From positions 1-6,889 of the forward strand of contig SKKZ01000055.1 of assembly GCA_007123455.1 (NCBI GenBank): a stretch of 6,889 bases of DNA. The letters run 5' to 3'. The position numbers were made by a program, and so were the translations under genes. The DNA comes from Coriobacteriia bacterium (GTDB lineage Bacteria > Actinomycetota > Coriobacteriia > Anaerosomatales > SLCP01). Positions 1 through 5,970 of the stretch are shown here, piece by piece; the stretch's first letter is position 1, and each line of letters begins with the position of its first letter. The notes below the pieces were generated by a model. That model worked only from the letters and a program-made list of their open reading frames with translations. It was not told the DNA's origin and did no database searches.

Positions 1-476
1 ACGATGGAGAGCCAGAGCGAGTAGTTGTGTCCTATCACAGTGCCGAGCACGACTGCCTGCGGCCCGATGACGGCGACCGCCACAAGAGCCGCCGCACGAG
101 TGCTCCACTCCACGCCACCGGCGGGGAGTGCGGGGTCGACCATCATCAGCGGCAGCGTGACGACCGCCAGCGTCGGCAGGAAGCCCTTGAGCGCGTCGGC
201 GAGCATCGCAACAGTGAACCAGATCCACGACCCGGTCGTACGCCGCACATTCATCGCTCCCACGTTGCCGGTGCCGTGCTCGGTGATATCCTCGCCGCTG
301 ACCGTCCGGACGATGATGTAGGAGAAGGGTACCGATCCCGTAAGGTACGCGGCGATTGCCAGGAGCACGATCGGCCACAGTAGCAGGGGCAGCGTCCCTA
401 CGCCGGCCTCCTGGACGAGCGCGAGGAGTGACATCCGCATTTCTATACTCTGGGTGACGAGTTCGAAGACGGACAT
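1..476 (-). CDS. plsY: Glycerol-3-phosphate acyltransferase PlsY, partial (C-terminus beyond left edge)
   Basis: Integral membrane enzyme that transfers an acyl group from acyl-phosphate to glycerol-3-phosphate, giving lysophosphatidate, the first step of phospholipid synthesis in most bacteria. I translated the bottom strand from the ATG at 476-474; 158 codons are open and the frame runs off the window. Visible family signatures are a first membrane helix (about residues 31-47) ending in YLTGSVPF (44-51), motif 1 as HGTGNVGAMNVRR (67-79), ADALKGFLP (93-101) in the next helix, and GHNYSLWL (149-156), the start of motif 3. The remainder of motif 3 (usually a GGKG run) is missing because of the window edge. 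Motif 1 differs from the usual GSGNxGATN: Thr69 replaces the conserved Ser and Met75 the Thr. The N-terminus is about 30 residues longer than in typical PlsY; internal ATGs at codons 13 and 15 lack a clear ribosome site. It starts 3 nt after the kinase gene stop, with AAGGTGG inside that gene's end as ribosome site, so translational coupling is likely. Confidence 0.9.
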   Translation of the reverse strand, partial: MSVFELVTQSIEMRMSLLALVQEAGVGTLPLLLWPIVLLAIAAYLTGSVPFSYIIVRTVSGEDITEHGTGNVGAMNVRRTTGSWIWFTVAMLADALKGFLPTLAVVTLPLMMVDPALPAGGVEWSTRAAALVAVAVIGPQAVVLGTVIGHNYSLWLSI

Positions 477-479
477 GCG

Positions 480-1382
480 TCACCACCTTTCCGGGACGAC
501 AACCTGTAGAGCTTGCGGCACCACCGAGATCTCATAGCTGGCGGCCAGCGTGACCTCACCGTCGACCTGTCCCTCGATCGGAGTTCCGGACTCTATCCGC
601 ACCGACCGATGGCGAGCGAGAGTAACCGGGCGCATCCACCCGTGGTGACCGATCACGACGAAGGGCATTCGCAGAAGCGCGCCAACGAGTCCGACGCGTC
701 CGATGATACAGATATCGAGGAAGCCGTCGTCCCGTTGTGCCCCCGGGGTTATTCTGAAGCCCCCGCCGTATGTCGGCCCGTTCGTGGCGGCGACGAGCAG
801 CAGTTCGCGTTCTACAGGTTCGCCGTTGTCGAGGCTGACCATGACGTGGTGAGTGTGGAACTGCTTGAAGAGGACGATTATGAGGGCCCGAAGGTAGAGC
901 ATGATGCCCGACCAGCCGGTGGTGGTTTTCAGTTCGACAGCTTTGGCGGTGACGCGGGCATCGAGCCCGACGGCGATCGAGTTCGCGAAGTACACGCCGT
1001 TGATGAGGCCGACATCGACTACGGCCCGGGTACCGCCGACGAGCTGACACGCCGCGGTGGTCAGGTTGGCCGAGATGCCGAGGGTGCGTCGGTAGTCGTT
1101 ACCCGATCCGGTAGGGAGTAGGGCAAGGGCCGGGCGCGCCTCGGCGGGAATCTGCATCAGACCGTTCAGGACCTCGTGTACAGTCCCGTCCCCACCGACG
1201 GCGACGACGGTATCGTAGCCGCGCGCATCACGTGCGAGTTCGATAGCGTGTCCGGGCATCTCGGTGCGAAGCAGATCGTATTCGACCTGGCCGTCGAGGA
1301 GTCCCGAGACGACCGGGATCAGGTCGCGTGTCACTCCGTGTCGCGCGGCCGGATTCACGATGACGAGGGTCCTGCCGAGCAC
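480..1382 (-). CDS. Diacylglycerol kinase family lipid kinase (DgkB/YegS type)
   Basis: Soluble lipid kinase of the DAGK catalytic family, 300 residues, the usual length. It probably phosphorylates diacylglycerol to phosphatidate at the inner face of the membrane. Motifs in order, numbered from the chosen start: VNPAARHG (9-16), the nucleotide-binding GGDGT (63-67), LPTGSGNDYRR (89-99), ITPGAQRDDGFLDI (211-224), and EGQVDGE (270-276), whose Asp and Glu match conserved C-terminal acidic residues of DgkB/YegS proteins. Start choice: the frame stays open upstream to 1553, but that part is the antisense of a tRNA gene. The GTG at 1382-1380 has GGGAGG five bases upstream and lies eight residues before the conserved VNP motif, so I place the start there. 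The stop is TGA at 482-480, followed 3 nt later by plsY; both act in phosphatidate metabolism. Substrate is not certain: YegS-like members can use other lipids such as phosphatidylglycerol. Confidence 0.92.
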   Translation of the reverse strand: MLGRTLVIVNPAARHGVTRDLIPVVSGLLDGQVEYDLLRTEMPGHAIELARDARGYDTVVAVGGDGTVHEVLNGLMQIPAEARPALALLPTGSGNDYRRTLGISANLTTAACQLVGGTRAVVDVGLINGVYFANSIAVGLDARVTAKAVELKTTTGWSGIMLYLRALIIVLFKQFHTHHVMVSLDNGEPVERELLLVAATNGPTYGGGFRITPGAQRDDGFLDICIIGRVGLVGALLRMPFVVIGHHGWMRPVTLARHRSVRIESGTPIEGQVDGEVTLAASYEISVVPQALQVVVPERW

Positions 1383-1387
1383 CGCAT

Positions 1388-1393
1388 CCTCCC
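1388..1393 (-). promoter_or_regulatory. Ribosome binding site GGGAGG that fixes the lipid kinase start
   Basis: Bottom-strand GGGAGG followed by the five bases ATGCG and then GTG at 1382-1380. The match to the anti-Shine-Dalgarno sequence and the ideal spacing favour this GTG over any start inside the tRNA-antisense part of the open frame. Confidence 0.75.
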
Positions 1394-1428
1394 AGTTCTG
1401 CGTCGCTGTGCGACCTCTTCCGGCCCTG

Positions 1429-1455
1429 GTGACGTCGCGGTCGGTGTGATAGAGT
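1429..1455 (+). promoter_or_regulatory. Possible promoter of tRNA-Arg
   Basis: GTGACG (1429-1434, 4 of 6 matches to TTGACA) and TAGAGT (1450-1455, 4 of 6 matches to TATAAT) lie just upstream of the tRNA. A start about 7 nt after the -10 would fall a few bases before the mature 5' end. The spacer is only 15 bp, so the -35 assignment is weak; position is the main argument. Confidence 0.3.
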
Positions 1456-1466
1456 GCGGTGCGCTC

Positions 1467-1542
1467 GCCCTCGTAGCTCAGTGGATAGAGCGTCTGCCTC
1501 CGGAGCAGAAAGTCACAGGTTCGAATCCTGTCGAGGGCACCA
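1467..1542 (+). tRNA. tRNA-Arg (anticodon CCG)
   Basis: Complete cloverleaf of 76 nt with CCA encoded. The acceptor stem GCCCTCG (1467-1473) pairs with CGAGGGC (1532-1538). The D stem is GCTC/GAGC (1476-1479 with 1488-1491). The anticodon stem TCTGC/GCAGA (1493-1497 with 1505-1509) encloses the loop CTCCGGA, giving anticodon CCG at 1500-1502, which reads the arginine codon CGG. The T stem ACAGG/CCTGT (1515-1519 with 1527-1531) carries TTCGAAT. The discriminator is A1539, followed by CCA at 1540-1542. All stems are fully paired. It is transcribed away from the lipid kinase gene and towards the 3' end of the EF-G-like gene, with a hairpin terminator 14 nt downstream. Confidence 0.97.
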
Positions 1543-1556
1543 ACCGATCGCAACTC

Positions 1557-1586
1557 ACGGTCCGGTCAAACCGGGCCGTGTTTGAC
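1557..1586 (+). terminator. Intrinsic terminator of tRNA-Arg
   Basis: ACGGTCCGG (1557-1565), a five-base loop TCAAA, and CCGGGCCGT (1571-1579) form a 9-bp GC-rich stem, followed by the short T-containing tail GTTTGACTT. One pair (T1561 with G1575) is a U-G pair only when read on the top strand; on the bottom strand it becomes an A-C mismatch. This polarity fits use by the tRNA transcript. The T tract is short, so termination strength is uncertain. Confidence 0.6.
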
Positions 1587-1588
1587 TT

Positions 1589-1633
1589 CGATCCGTACCG
1601 GGCCGTTGCACAACACGATCCCGGTACGGATCG
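1589..1633 (-). terminator. 14-bp perfect inverted repeat, probable 3' hairpin of the EF-G-like gene
   Basis: CGATCCGTACCGGG (1589-1602) is the exact reverse complement of 1620-1633, with a 17-nt spacer that can add three more pairs (1604-1606 with 1615-1617). It begins 8 nt after the stop codon of the bottom-strand EF-G-like gene, the position of a transcription terminator or a 3' stabilising hairpin. Neither strand shows a T run after the stem, so it is not a classical intrinsic terminator. A protein-binding palindrome is the alternative. Confidence 0.45.
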
Positions 1634-1641
1634 GTCTCCTC

Positions 1642-3708
1642 CTATGACTCTTTGTCCGCCTGCGCCTGCTCGACGACCTTCTTCGCCATCTCGAACGGGA
1701 CCTCGGCATATTCGTCCACCGAGATCGTGTACGTACCCGTGCCGCTGGTGATGGACCGGAGGTGCGGTGAGTAGTGCACGACTTCGGCGTAGGGCACCTG
1801 CGCCTTGATGGACTGGATGCCCGCCTCCGGGGAGTCCATCCCGAGTATGCGTCCGCGCATCGAGCTGATATCGCCCATCACCGTACCCGCATACTCATCG
1901 GGAACCTGGATCTCGAGCGTCGCGATGGGCTCGAGCAGGATGAGCTCGGCCTTGTCGGCGGCGGCTTTGAACGCGATACGAGCAGCGGTCTTGAACGCGA
2001 TCTCGGAGCTGTCGACCGAGTGGTATGAGCCGTCGAATACGGCTGCCTTGATATCGACCAGGGGGTACCCGGCGAGTACGCCGTGGACCATCGTGTCCTG
2101 GATACCCTTGTCTACGGCAGGGATGAACTGACGCGGTATCTTGCCCCCGACGATCTCGTCGATGAACTCATAGCCCTTGCCGGGGTTCGGCTCGAGGCGC
2201 AGTGAGCAGTCCCCGAACTGACCGGAGCCGCCTGTCTGTTTCTTGTGGCGCCCCTGGGCGGTGGCGCTCTTGCGGATGGTTTCGCGGTAAGGGATCCGGA
2301 TGTCGAGGATTTCCGCCTCGACGTGATAGCGGTCGCGCAGATGGGCCAGCGCGACGTCTATCTGAACGTCACCGAGGCCCGAGAGCACCGTCTGATGCGT
2401 CTCCTCATCCCTGTTGAGATGCAGGGTGGGCTCCTCCTCTACGAGCTTGTTGAGGGCAGTGCCGAGTTTGTCCTCGTCCGCCTTGGTCTTCGCCTGGATG
2501 GCGACGGGATAGAGCGGTTCGGGGAACGGGAGCGGGACGAAGCTCACGGACCCGTCTGCGGAGAGCGTGTCGCCGGTGACCGTGTCGGAAAGCTTAGGCA
2601 GCACCGCGATATCACCGGCCGGGACGGCTTCGACATCGGTGGCGTCCTTTCCGACCACCTTGTACACGCGTCCGACGCGTTCCTTCTTCCCGGTCCGTGA
2701 GTTGACGAGCTCGGTGTTGGGGGTAAGGGTGCCTGAAACGATCTTCACGTAGTTGATCCGGCCGATGTAAGGGTCTGAAAGTGTCTTGAAGACGAATGCG
2801 GAGACGTCTCCCTCGGCAGAGACTTCACGACTTCCGCCGTCGGCGGTCGGGATCGCTCCATGCGCCGTGGGGGGCGGGAAGAACGACACGATCTCATCGA
2901 GAAGGTCTTCCACGCCGTGAAGCTCGGTCGCGGACGTGACGAACACCGGGACGAAGATGCCTTGGTAGATGGCCTTGTCAAGCAAGGTCTCGAGTTCTTC
3001 CTGGGTCAGCCGCTCACCCTCGAGGAGATACTTCTCCATGAGAGCATCATCCGCCTCGGCTACGAGCTCGGTGAGCTTCTCGCGTGCACTCTCGGCAGCG
3101 GCCTTGAAGCTGTCGGGAATCTCGGTGATCTCTTCGACGTCACCCTCATGGTGGTATGCCTTCATGCGGATGACGTCGATGACGCCCCGGAAGTCCGACT
3201 CGGCACCCATGGGCATCTGGACGGCGCCGATCCGGTGGCCGAACTTCTCCTCGAGTGTCGCCATGACGGAGTCGAAATCGGCGTTTTCCTTGTCCATGCG
3301 GTTGATCAGCACTGCCCGGGCGATGCCCATCTGGCCGGCAATCCTCCACAGACGCTCGGTCTGGACCTGAGGGCCGGAGACTGCGTCAACGACGAAGAGG
3401 GCCATCTCGGCAGCGGCCATTCCGGCGATCGCGTCACCGAGGAAGTCTGCGTAGCCAGGCGTGTCGATGATGTTGATCTTGACACCCTTGTGCACGACAG
3501 GGGCGAGCGAAAGTCCGATGGAGTTCTTGCGACGGATCTCCTCGGGGTCGTAGTCGAGGTTGGAGTGCTCCTCGTCGACGCTGCCGAGTCGGTGGGTCAC
3601 TTTGGACAGAAAGAGTATCGCCTCGGCGAGCGATGTCTTGCCCGAGCCTCCATGACCGACGAGCGCTACGTTTCTAACTTTGTCCGTTGCGGGTGCACCC
3701 AAGTACAT
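1642..3708 (-). CDS. Elongation factor G-like GTPase (EF-G2/FusA2 type)
   Basis: Translational GTPase of 688 residues with the full EF-G domain order. The G domain holds the P-loop GHGGSGKT (18-25), a switch I region KNSIGLSL (61-68) unlike the RGITI of canonical EF-G, DTPGYAD (82-88) and NRMD (136-139). Domain II covers about 297-380, domain III about 395-470, domain IV about 472-595 with RHKKQTGGSGQFGD (487-500) and the tip loop DGSYHSVDSSEIAF (559-572), and domain V about 596-680. The tip His563 aligns with the domain IV His used in translocation by EF-G. GHGG instead of AHIDAGKT and PGY instead of PGH mark the paralogue group EF-G2/FusA2 rather than the main fusA; no rpsL, rpsG or tuf genes adjoin it. 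Its role is unsettled: some EF-G2 proteins retain ribosome-dependent GTPase activity and others reportedly do not. Start: ATG at 3708 lies only 2 nt from AAGGAGG, so TTG at codon 3 (3702) is a real alternative. The stop is TAG. Confidence 0.95.
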   Translation of the reverse strand: MYLGAPATDKVRNVALVGHGGSGKTSLAEAILFLSKVTHRLGSVDEEHSNLDYDPEEIRRKNSIGLSLAPVVHKGVKINIIDTPGYADFLGDAIAGMAAAEMALFVVDAVSGPQVQTERLWRIAGQMGIARAVLINRMDKENADFDSVMATLEEKFGHRIGAVQMPMGAESDFRGVIDVIRMKAYHHEGDVEEITEIPDSFKAAAESAREKLTELVAEADDALMEKYLLEGERLTQEELETLLDKAIYQGIFVPVFVTSATELHGVEDLLDEIVSFFPPPTAHGAIPTADGGSREVSAEGDVSAFVFKTLSDPYIGRINYVKIVSGTLTPNTELVNSRTGKKERVGRVYKVVGKDATDVEAVPAGDIAVLPKLSDTVTGDTLSADGSVSFVPLPFPEPLYPVAIQAKTKADEDKLGTALNKLVEEEPTLHLNRDEETHQTVLSGLGDVQIDVALAHLRDRYHVEAEILDIRIPYRETIRKSATAQGRHKKQTGGSGQFGDCSLRLEPNPGKGYEFIDEIVGGKIPRQFIPAVDKGIQDTMVHGVLAGYPLVDIKAAVFDGSYHSVDSSEIAFKTAARIAFKAAADKAELILLEPIATLEIQVPDEYAGTVMGDISSMRGRILGMDSPEAGIQSIKAQVPYAEVVHYSPHLRSITSGTGTYTISVDEYAEVPFEMAKKVVEQAQADKES

Positions 3709-3710
3709 CT

Positions 3711-3717
3711 CCTCCTT
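3711..3717 (-). promoter_or_regulatory. Strong ribosome binding site AAGGAGG before the EF-G-like gene
   Basis: The bottom strand reads AAGGAGG, then AG, then ATG (3708-3706). Two bases is unusually tight for this ATG, whereas the TTG two codons later (3702-3700) sits 8 nt away, close to ideal. The true start may therefore be TTG, which would remove only Met-Tyr. No convincing bottom-strand promoter was found in 3718-3835. Confidence 0.65.
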
Positions 3718-3818
3718 GATCGTGTGCGTCTTGGAACGAGAATCCTGGTATCTACACCGCGACTGCGCGCGGTAGCATCCCTGGCGACAGCATACCCCTT
3801 ATCCGCCTCCGGCCACAC

Positions 3819-3827
3819 TGCTAGAAT
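3819..3827 (+). promoter_or_regulatory. Extended -10 promoter for the isomerase/TPR operon
   Basis: TGCTAGAAT is an extended -10 element: TG at 3819-3820, one base, then TAGAAT (5 of 6 matches to TATAAT) at 3822-3827. The -35 at 17-bp spacing (TTATCC, 3799-3804) is poor, as is common with extended -10 promoters. Predicted transcription start is about 3834, giving a leader of about 65 nt to the chosen ATG at 3899. Confidence 0.5.
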
Positions 3828-3898
3828 GACACACTGTGCGCGGGGATTCGCGGCACGGAAGAGCCCAAGTGACGTCCGGCGAGAGGACAACAGTAGGC

Positions 3899-4555
3899 AT
3901 GCGCGCCATCTACCCTGTACTTCTGCCAGTTGCCCTCGCCATCCTTCTCGTGGGCGCCGTCGTCGCTCTGCCGGGTTGCTCGGCAGCCACCGAACAGCCT
4001 GCTCCGACCGCGCCACCGGCCGACACACCGGCCGAACAGGCCGAGACCGAACCAGCCGTACCTGAGGAGGAAGCCTTGTATACCGCCGAGTACACGCCTG
4101 ACGGGACCGAGATCGCCGTCATCACCACAGCGAAAGGCGTCATCAAGTTCGAGTTCTACGGCGAGGACGCCCCGAACACAGTCGCTGCTTTCATCGAGCG
4201 CGCGGAGGAAGGTTTCTACGACGGGACCAAGTTCCATCGGGTAGAGCCCGGTTTCGTTATTCAGGGCGGAGACCCGCTTTCCAAGACCGATGACCCTATG
4301 GTCGGCACCGGCGGGCCGGGCTATCGCCTGGGCGCCGAGTTCAACGACAGAAGCCATCTTGACGGGACCGTTGCGATGGCTCGCTCGCAGGATCCCGATT
4401 CCGCGGGTTCGCAGTTCTACATCTGTCTCGGTCCGCAACCGTTCCTTGATGGTCAGTACACGGTGTTCGGTCAGGTAGTCGAGGGCATGGATGTCGTCAG
4501 GCAGATCACCGCAGGCGACGAGATGCAGTCTGTGCGCATCGAGCGTTCCGAGTAG
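3899..4555 (+). CDS. Lipoprotein peptidyl-prolyl cis-trans isomerase, cyclophilin type
   Basis: Extracytoplasmic proline isomerase anchored by lipid, expected to help exported proteins fold. The chosen ATG gives 218 residues: a signal peptide with a hydrophobic core at 6-24, a lipobox LPGC with acceptor Cys27, a Pro/Ala/Glu-rich linker (about 28-65), then a cyclophilin domain (about 72-217). Active-site regions are visible: FHRVEPGFVIQGGD (112-125) holds the catalytic Arg114 plus Phe119 and Gln122, and SAGSQFYICLG (168-178) holds Gln172. The ligand Trp and His of human cyclophilin A are replaced by Phe182 and Tyr187 in PFLDGQYTVFG, as in many bacterial members. The frame is open back to a GTG at 3836, almost on the predicted transcription start, so a leaderless start with 21 extra residues cannot be excluded; the ATG places the signal peptide at the terminus, though its ribosome site (AGTAGG or GAGAGG) is weak. 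The TPR gene follows after 11 nt, so the two are probably cotranscribed. Confidence 0.93.
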   Translation: MRAIYPVLLPVALAILLVGAVVALPGCSAATEQPAPTAPPADTPAEQAETEPAVPEEEALYTAEYTPDGTEIAVITTAKGVIKFEFYGEDAPNTVAAFIERAEEGFYDGTKFHRVEPGFVIQGGDPLSKTDDPMVGTGGPGYRLGAEFNDRSHLDGTVAMARSQDPDSAGSQFYICLGPQPFLDGQYTVFGQVVEGMDVVRQITAGDEMQSVRIERSE

Positions 4556-4566
4556 ACAGGCATATC

Positions 4567-5898
4567 GTGGACCAGGCTCGCTTCGAGGAAGGCCAGGCGG
4601 CCTACGCCGCGAAGGACTATCGCGCCGCAGCAAAGGCGTTCCTTTCGGCTGCTGACCGTGGCGAGGGGAGCGGTGTCGCCCATCATATGGCGGGCAATGC
4701 GCTCGTCAGGCTACGCCGGTTCGCGGATGCGGTGACCGTCTACCGCCAGGCCCTCAATGATGAGAGTTATGACAAGAGAGGCGCCATCTATGCGAATCTC
4801 GGGGCGGCCCAATCGGCCCTGGGTGAGTATGCTGAGGCGGTGAAGTCGTACGACGAGGCTCTGGAGGACCTGGAGTACACCTCACAATATCGTGCGCTGC
4901 AGGGCAAAGCGGGTGCGCTGTTCGAAATGGGCCGCATCGAGGACGCCGCGGTGGCATATCGTCAGGCTGCTCTCGACAGCGACAATCCCGACCCCGGCAA
5001 AGCCCTCAACAACCTCGGTCTGTGCTTCATGGCCCTGGACCGACCCACGGATGCCGTCGAGGCGTATCGGGCAGCTCTCGGGTTCGACACCTACACCGGG
5101 CGCGGTCGCGCGCTCGCCAACCTCGGCATCGCCTATCACGCCATCGGTCGGTACCAGGATGCGGTAAAGGCGTTCGAGAAGGCGAACTCGATGCACGGCC
5201 ACGAGCTGCCCGAGGCTGCCCGCATCGCATATCTGGAGAGCCAGGAGCGGCTTCGCCCGGTTTCGGACCGTCAGATCGTCGAAGGGTGGAGCACTGGTGA
5301 GATGCCACCGGCCGTTGCCTCTCCCGCGGACTCCGGGTCGATCGACGATGTCGCGGACTCGGAGTCGTCGCCTGACGCTACGACCTCCATGCCTCATGCG
5401 AGCAGTGAAGACGTACAGGCCTTCTTCAACATGACCGACGATGAGATGCGCGAGCGTGATCGTGAGGCACGGCGCACCGAACGTCGTCTCAGGAAGGGCG
5501 ACCGGAATCCCTGGACCACCATCGCCATGATAGTGGTGGCCGCCGCCCTCCTGGGTGGCGGGGTCGCGGCTCTGTTCATGGCGGGAATCGGATATCCGAC
5601 CCAGCGGATGACGGTCAGCGGGATGCTCGAGGCTCATGCGAGCGGCGAGCCCGTCGCCGTGCACTGGGTGGCGGTGCCCACGTCCGATGTGGACAGGGAG
5701 ATGGCGAAGCTGCCCCCGATGACTGACTTCGTCATCGAGAGCGTGGAGCGCTCGCCGCGGACCTCGCACGTTGCCGTGACGATCACGCCCGAGAGCGGCG
5801 CGCCGCTCAGTTACGAGATCACCCTGGCCCGTGAAGGTGTGGGCTGGAAAGTGACAGGTGTGGAAAACGACTGGAGGTCCACGGGCGGCGGCTCTTAG
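4567..5898 (+). CDS. TPR-repeat single-pass membrane protein of unknown function
   Basis: 443 residues; I do not recognise a named family for the full protein. About six tetratricopeptide repeats span residues 3-212 (approximate starts 3, 37, 73, 109, 145 and 180), with the typical pattern of small residues and a hydrophobic-aromatic ending, for example the repeat around NLGAAQSALGEYAEAVKSYDEAL (read as 77 onward). A linker rich in Asp, Ser and Pro follows (about 240-285), then a basic, charged stretch (294-313) and one membrane helix (316-342). By the positive-inside rule the TPR part faces the cytoplasm and the last 100 residues face outward. That outer part shows alternating beta-like hydrophobic segments and ends with YEITLAREGVGWKVTGVENDW (from 416), reminiscent of NTF2-like or DUF4878-like folds, which is only a resemblance. 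Start is GTG at 4567 with ACAGG six bases upstream, 11 nt after the isomerase stop. Likely a scaffold linking inner partners to an envelope function, possibly with the isomerase. Confidence 0.88.
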   Translation: MDQARFEEGQAAYAAKDYRAAAKAFLSAADRGEGSGVAHHMAGNALVRLRRFADAVTVYRQALNDESYDKRGAIYANLGAAQSALGEYAEAVKSYDEALEDLEYTSQYRALQGKAGALFEMGRIEDAAVAYRQAALDSDNPDPGKALNNLGLCFMALDRPTDAVEAYRAALGFDTYTGRGRALANLGIAYHAIGRYQDAVKAFEKANSMHGHELPEAARIAYLESQERLRPVSDRQIVEGWSTGEMPPAVASPADSGSIDDVADSESSPDATTSMPHASSEDVQAFFNMTDDEMRERDREARRTERRLRKGDRNPWTTIAMIVVAAALLGGGVAALFMAGIGYPTQRMTVSGMLEAHASGEPVAVHWVAVPTSDVDREMAKLPPMTDFVIESVERSPRTSHVAVTITPESGAPLSYEITLAREGVGWKVTGVENDWRSTGGGS

Positions 5899-5958
5899 AA
5901 GGGGCTCCGGTGGTCACACCGACATGCCCGCATGCTTGACCGGGATGCAGGTCACGAT

Positions 5959-5965
5959 GGAAGGA
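5959..5965 (+). promoter_or_regulatory. Ribosome binding site GGAAGGA that fixes the ndk start
   Basis: GGAAGGA followed by the five bases CGAGC and then GTG at 5971. The upstream in-frame ATG at 5932 would add 13 residues absent from the family and has no comparable site. Confidence 0.7.
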
Positions 5966-5970
5966 CGAGC

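Noticed and set aside
25..383. Two overlapping top-strand open frames near the left edge
   Set aside because: The bottom strand there codes PlsY with clear motifs; these are shadows.
1467..1542. tRNA-Arg considered as an integration site for a mobile element
   Set aside because: No repeat of the tRNA 3' end, no integrase and no foreign-looking DNA is seen next to it.
1176..1751. 191-codon top-strand open frame spanning the tRNA
   Set aside because: It translates the tRNA itself and overlaps both the lipid kinase start and the EF-G-like gene end; no coding support.
2860..4065. 401-codon top-strand open frame antisense to the EF-G-like gene
   Set aside because: It mirrors the codon structure of a fully conserved bottom-strand EF-G, runs across the divergent promoter region into the isomerase gene, and shows no recognisable domain; a GC-rich shadow frame.
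3821..4633. 270-codon bottom-strand open frame over the isomerase gene
   Set aside because: It is antisense to a well-conserved cyclophilin and shows no family motif.
4882..5769. 295-codon bottom-strand open frame over the TPR gene
   Set aside because: It is rich in Arg, His and Gly as expected of a high-GC shadow, and the TPR repeats on the other strand explain the region.
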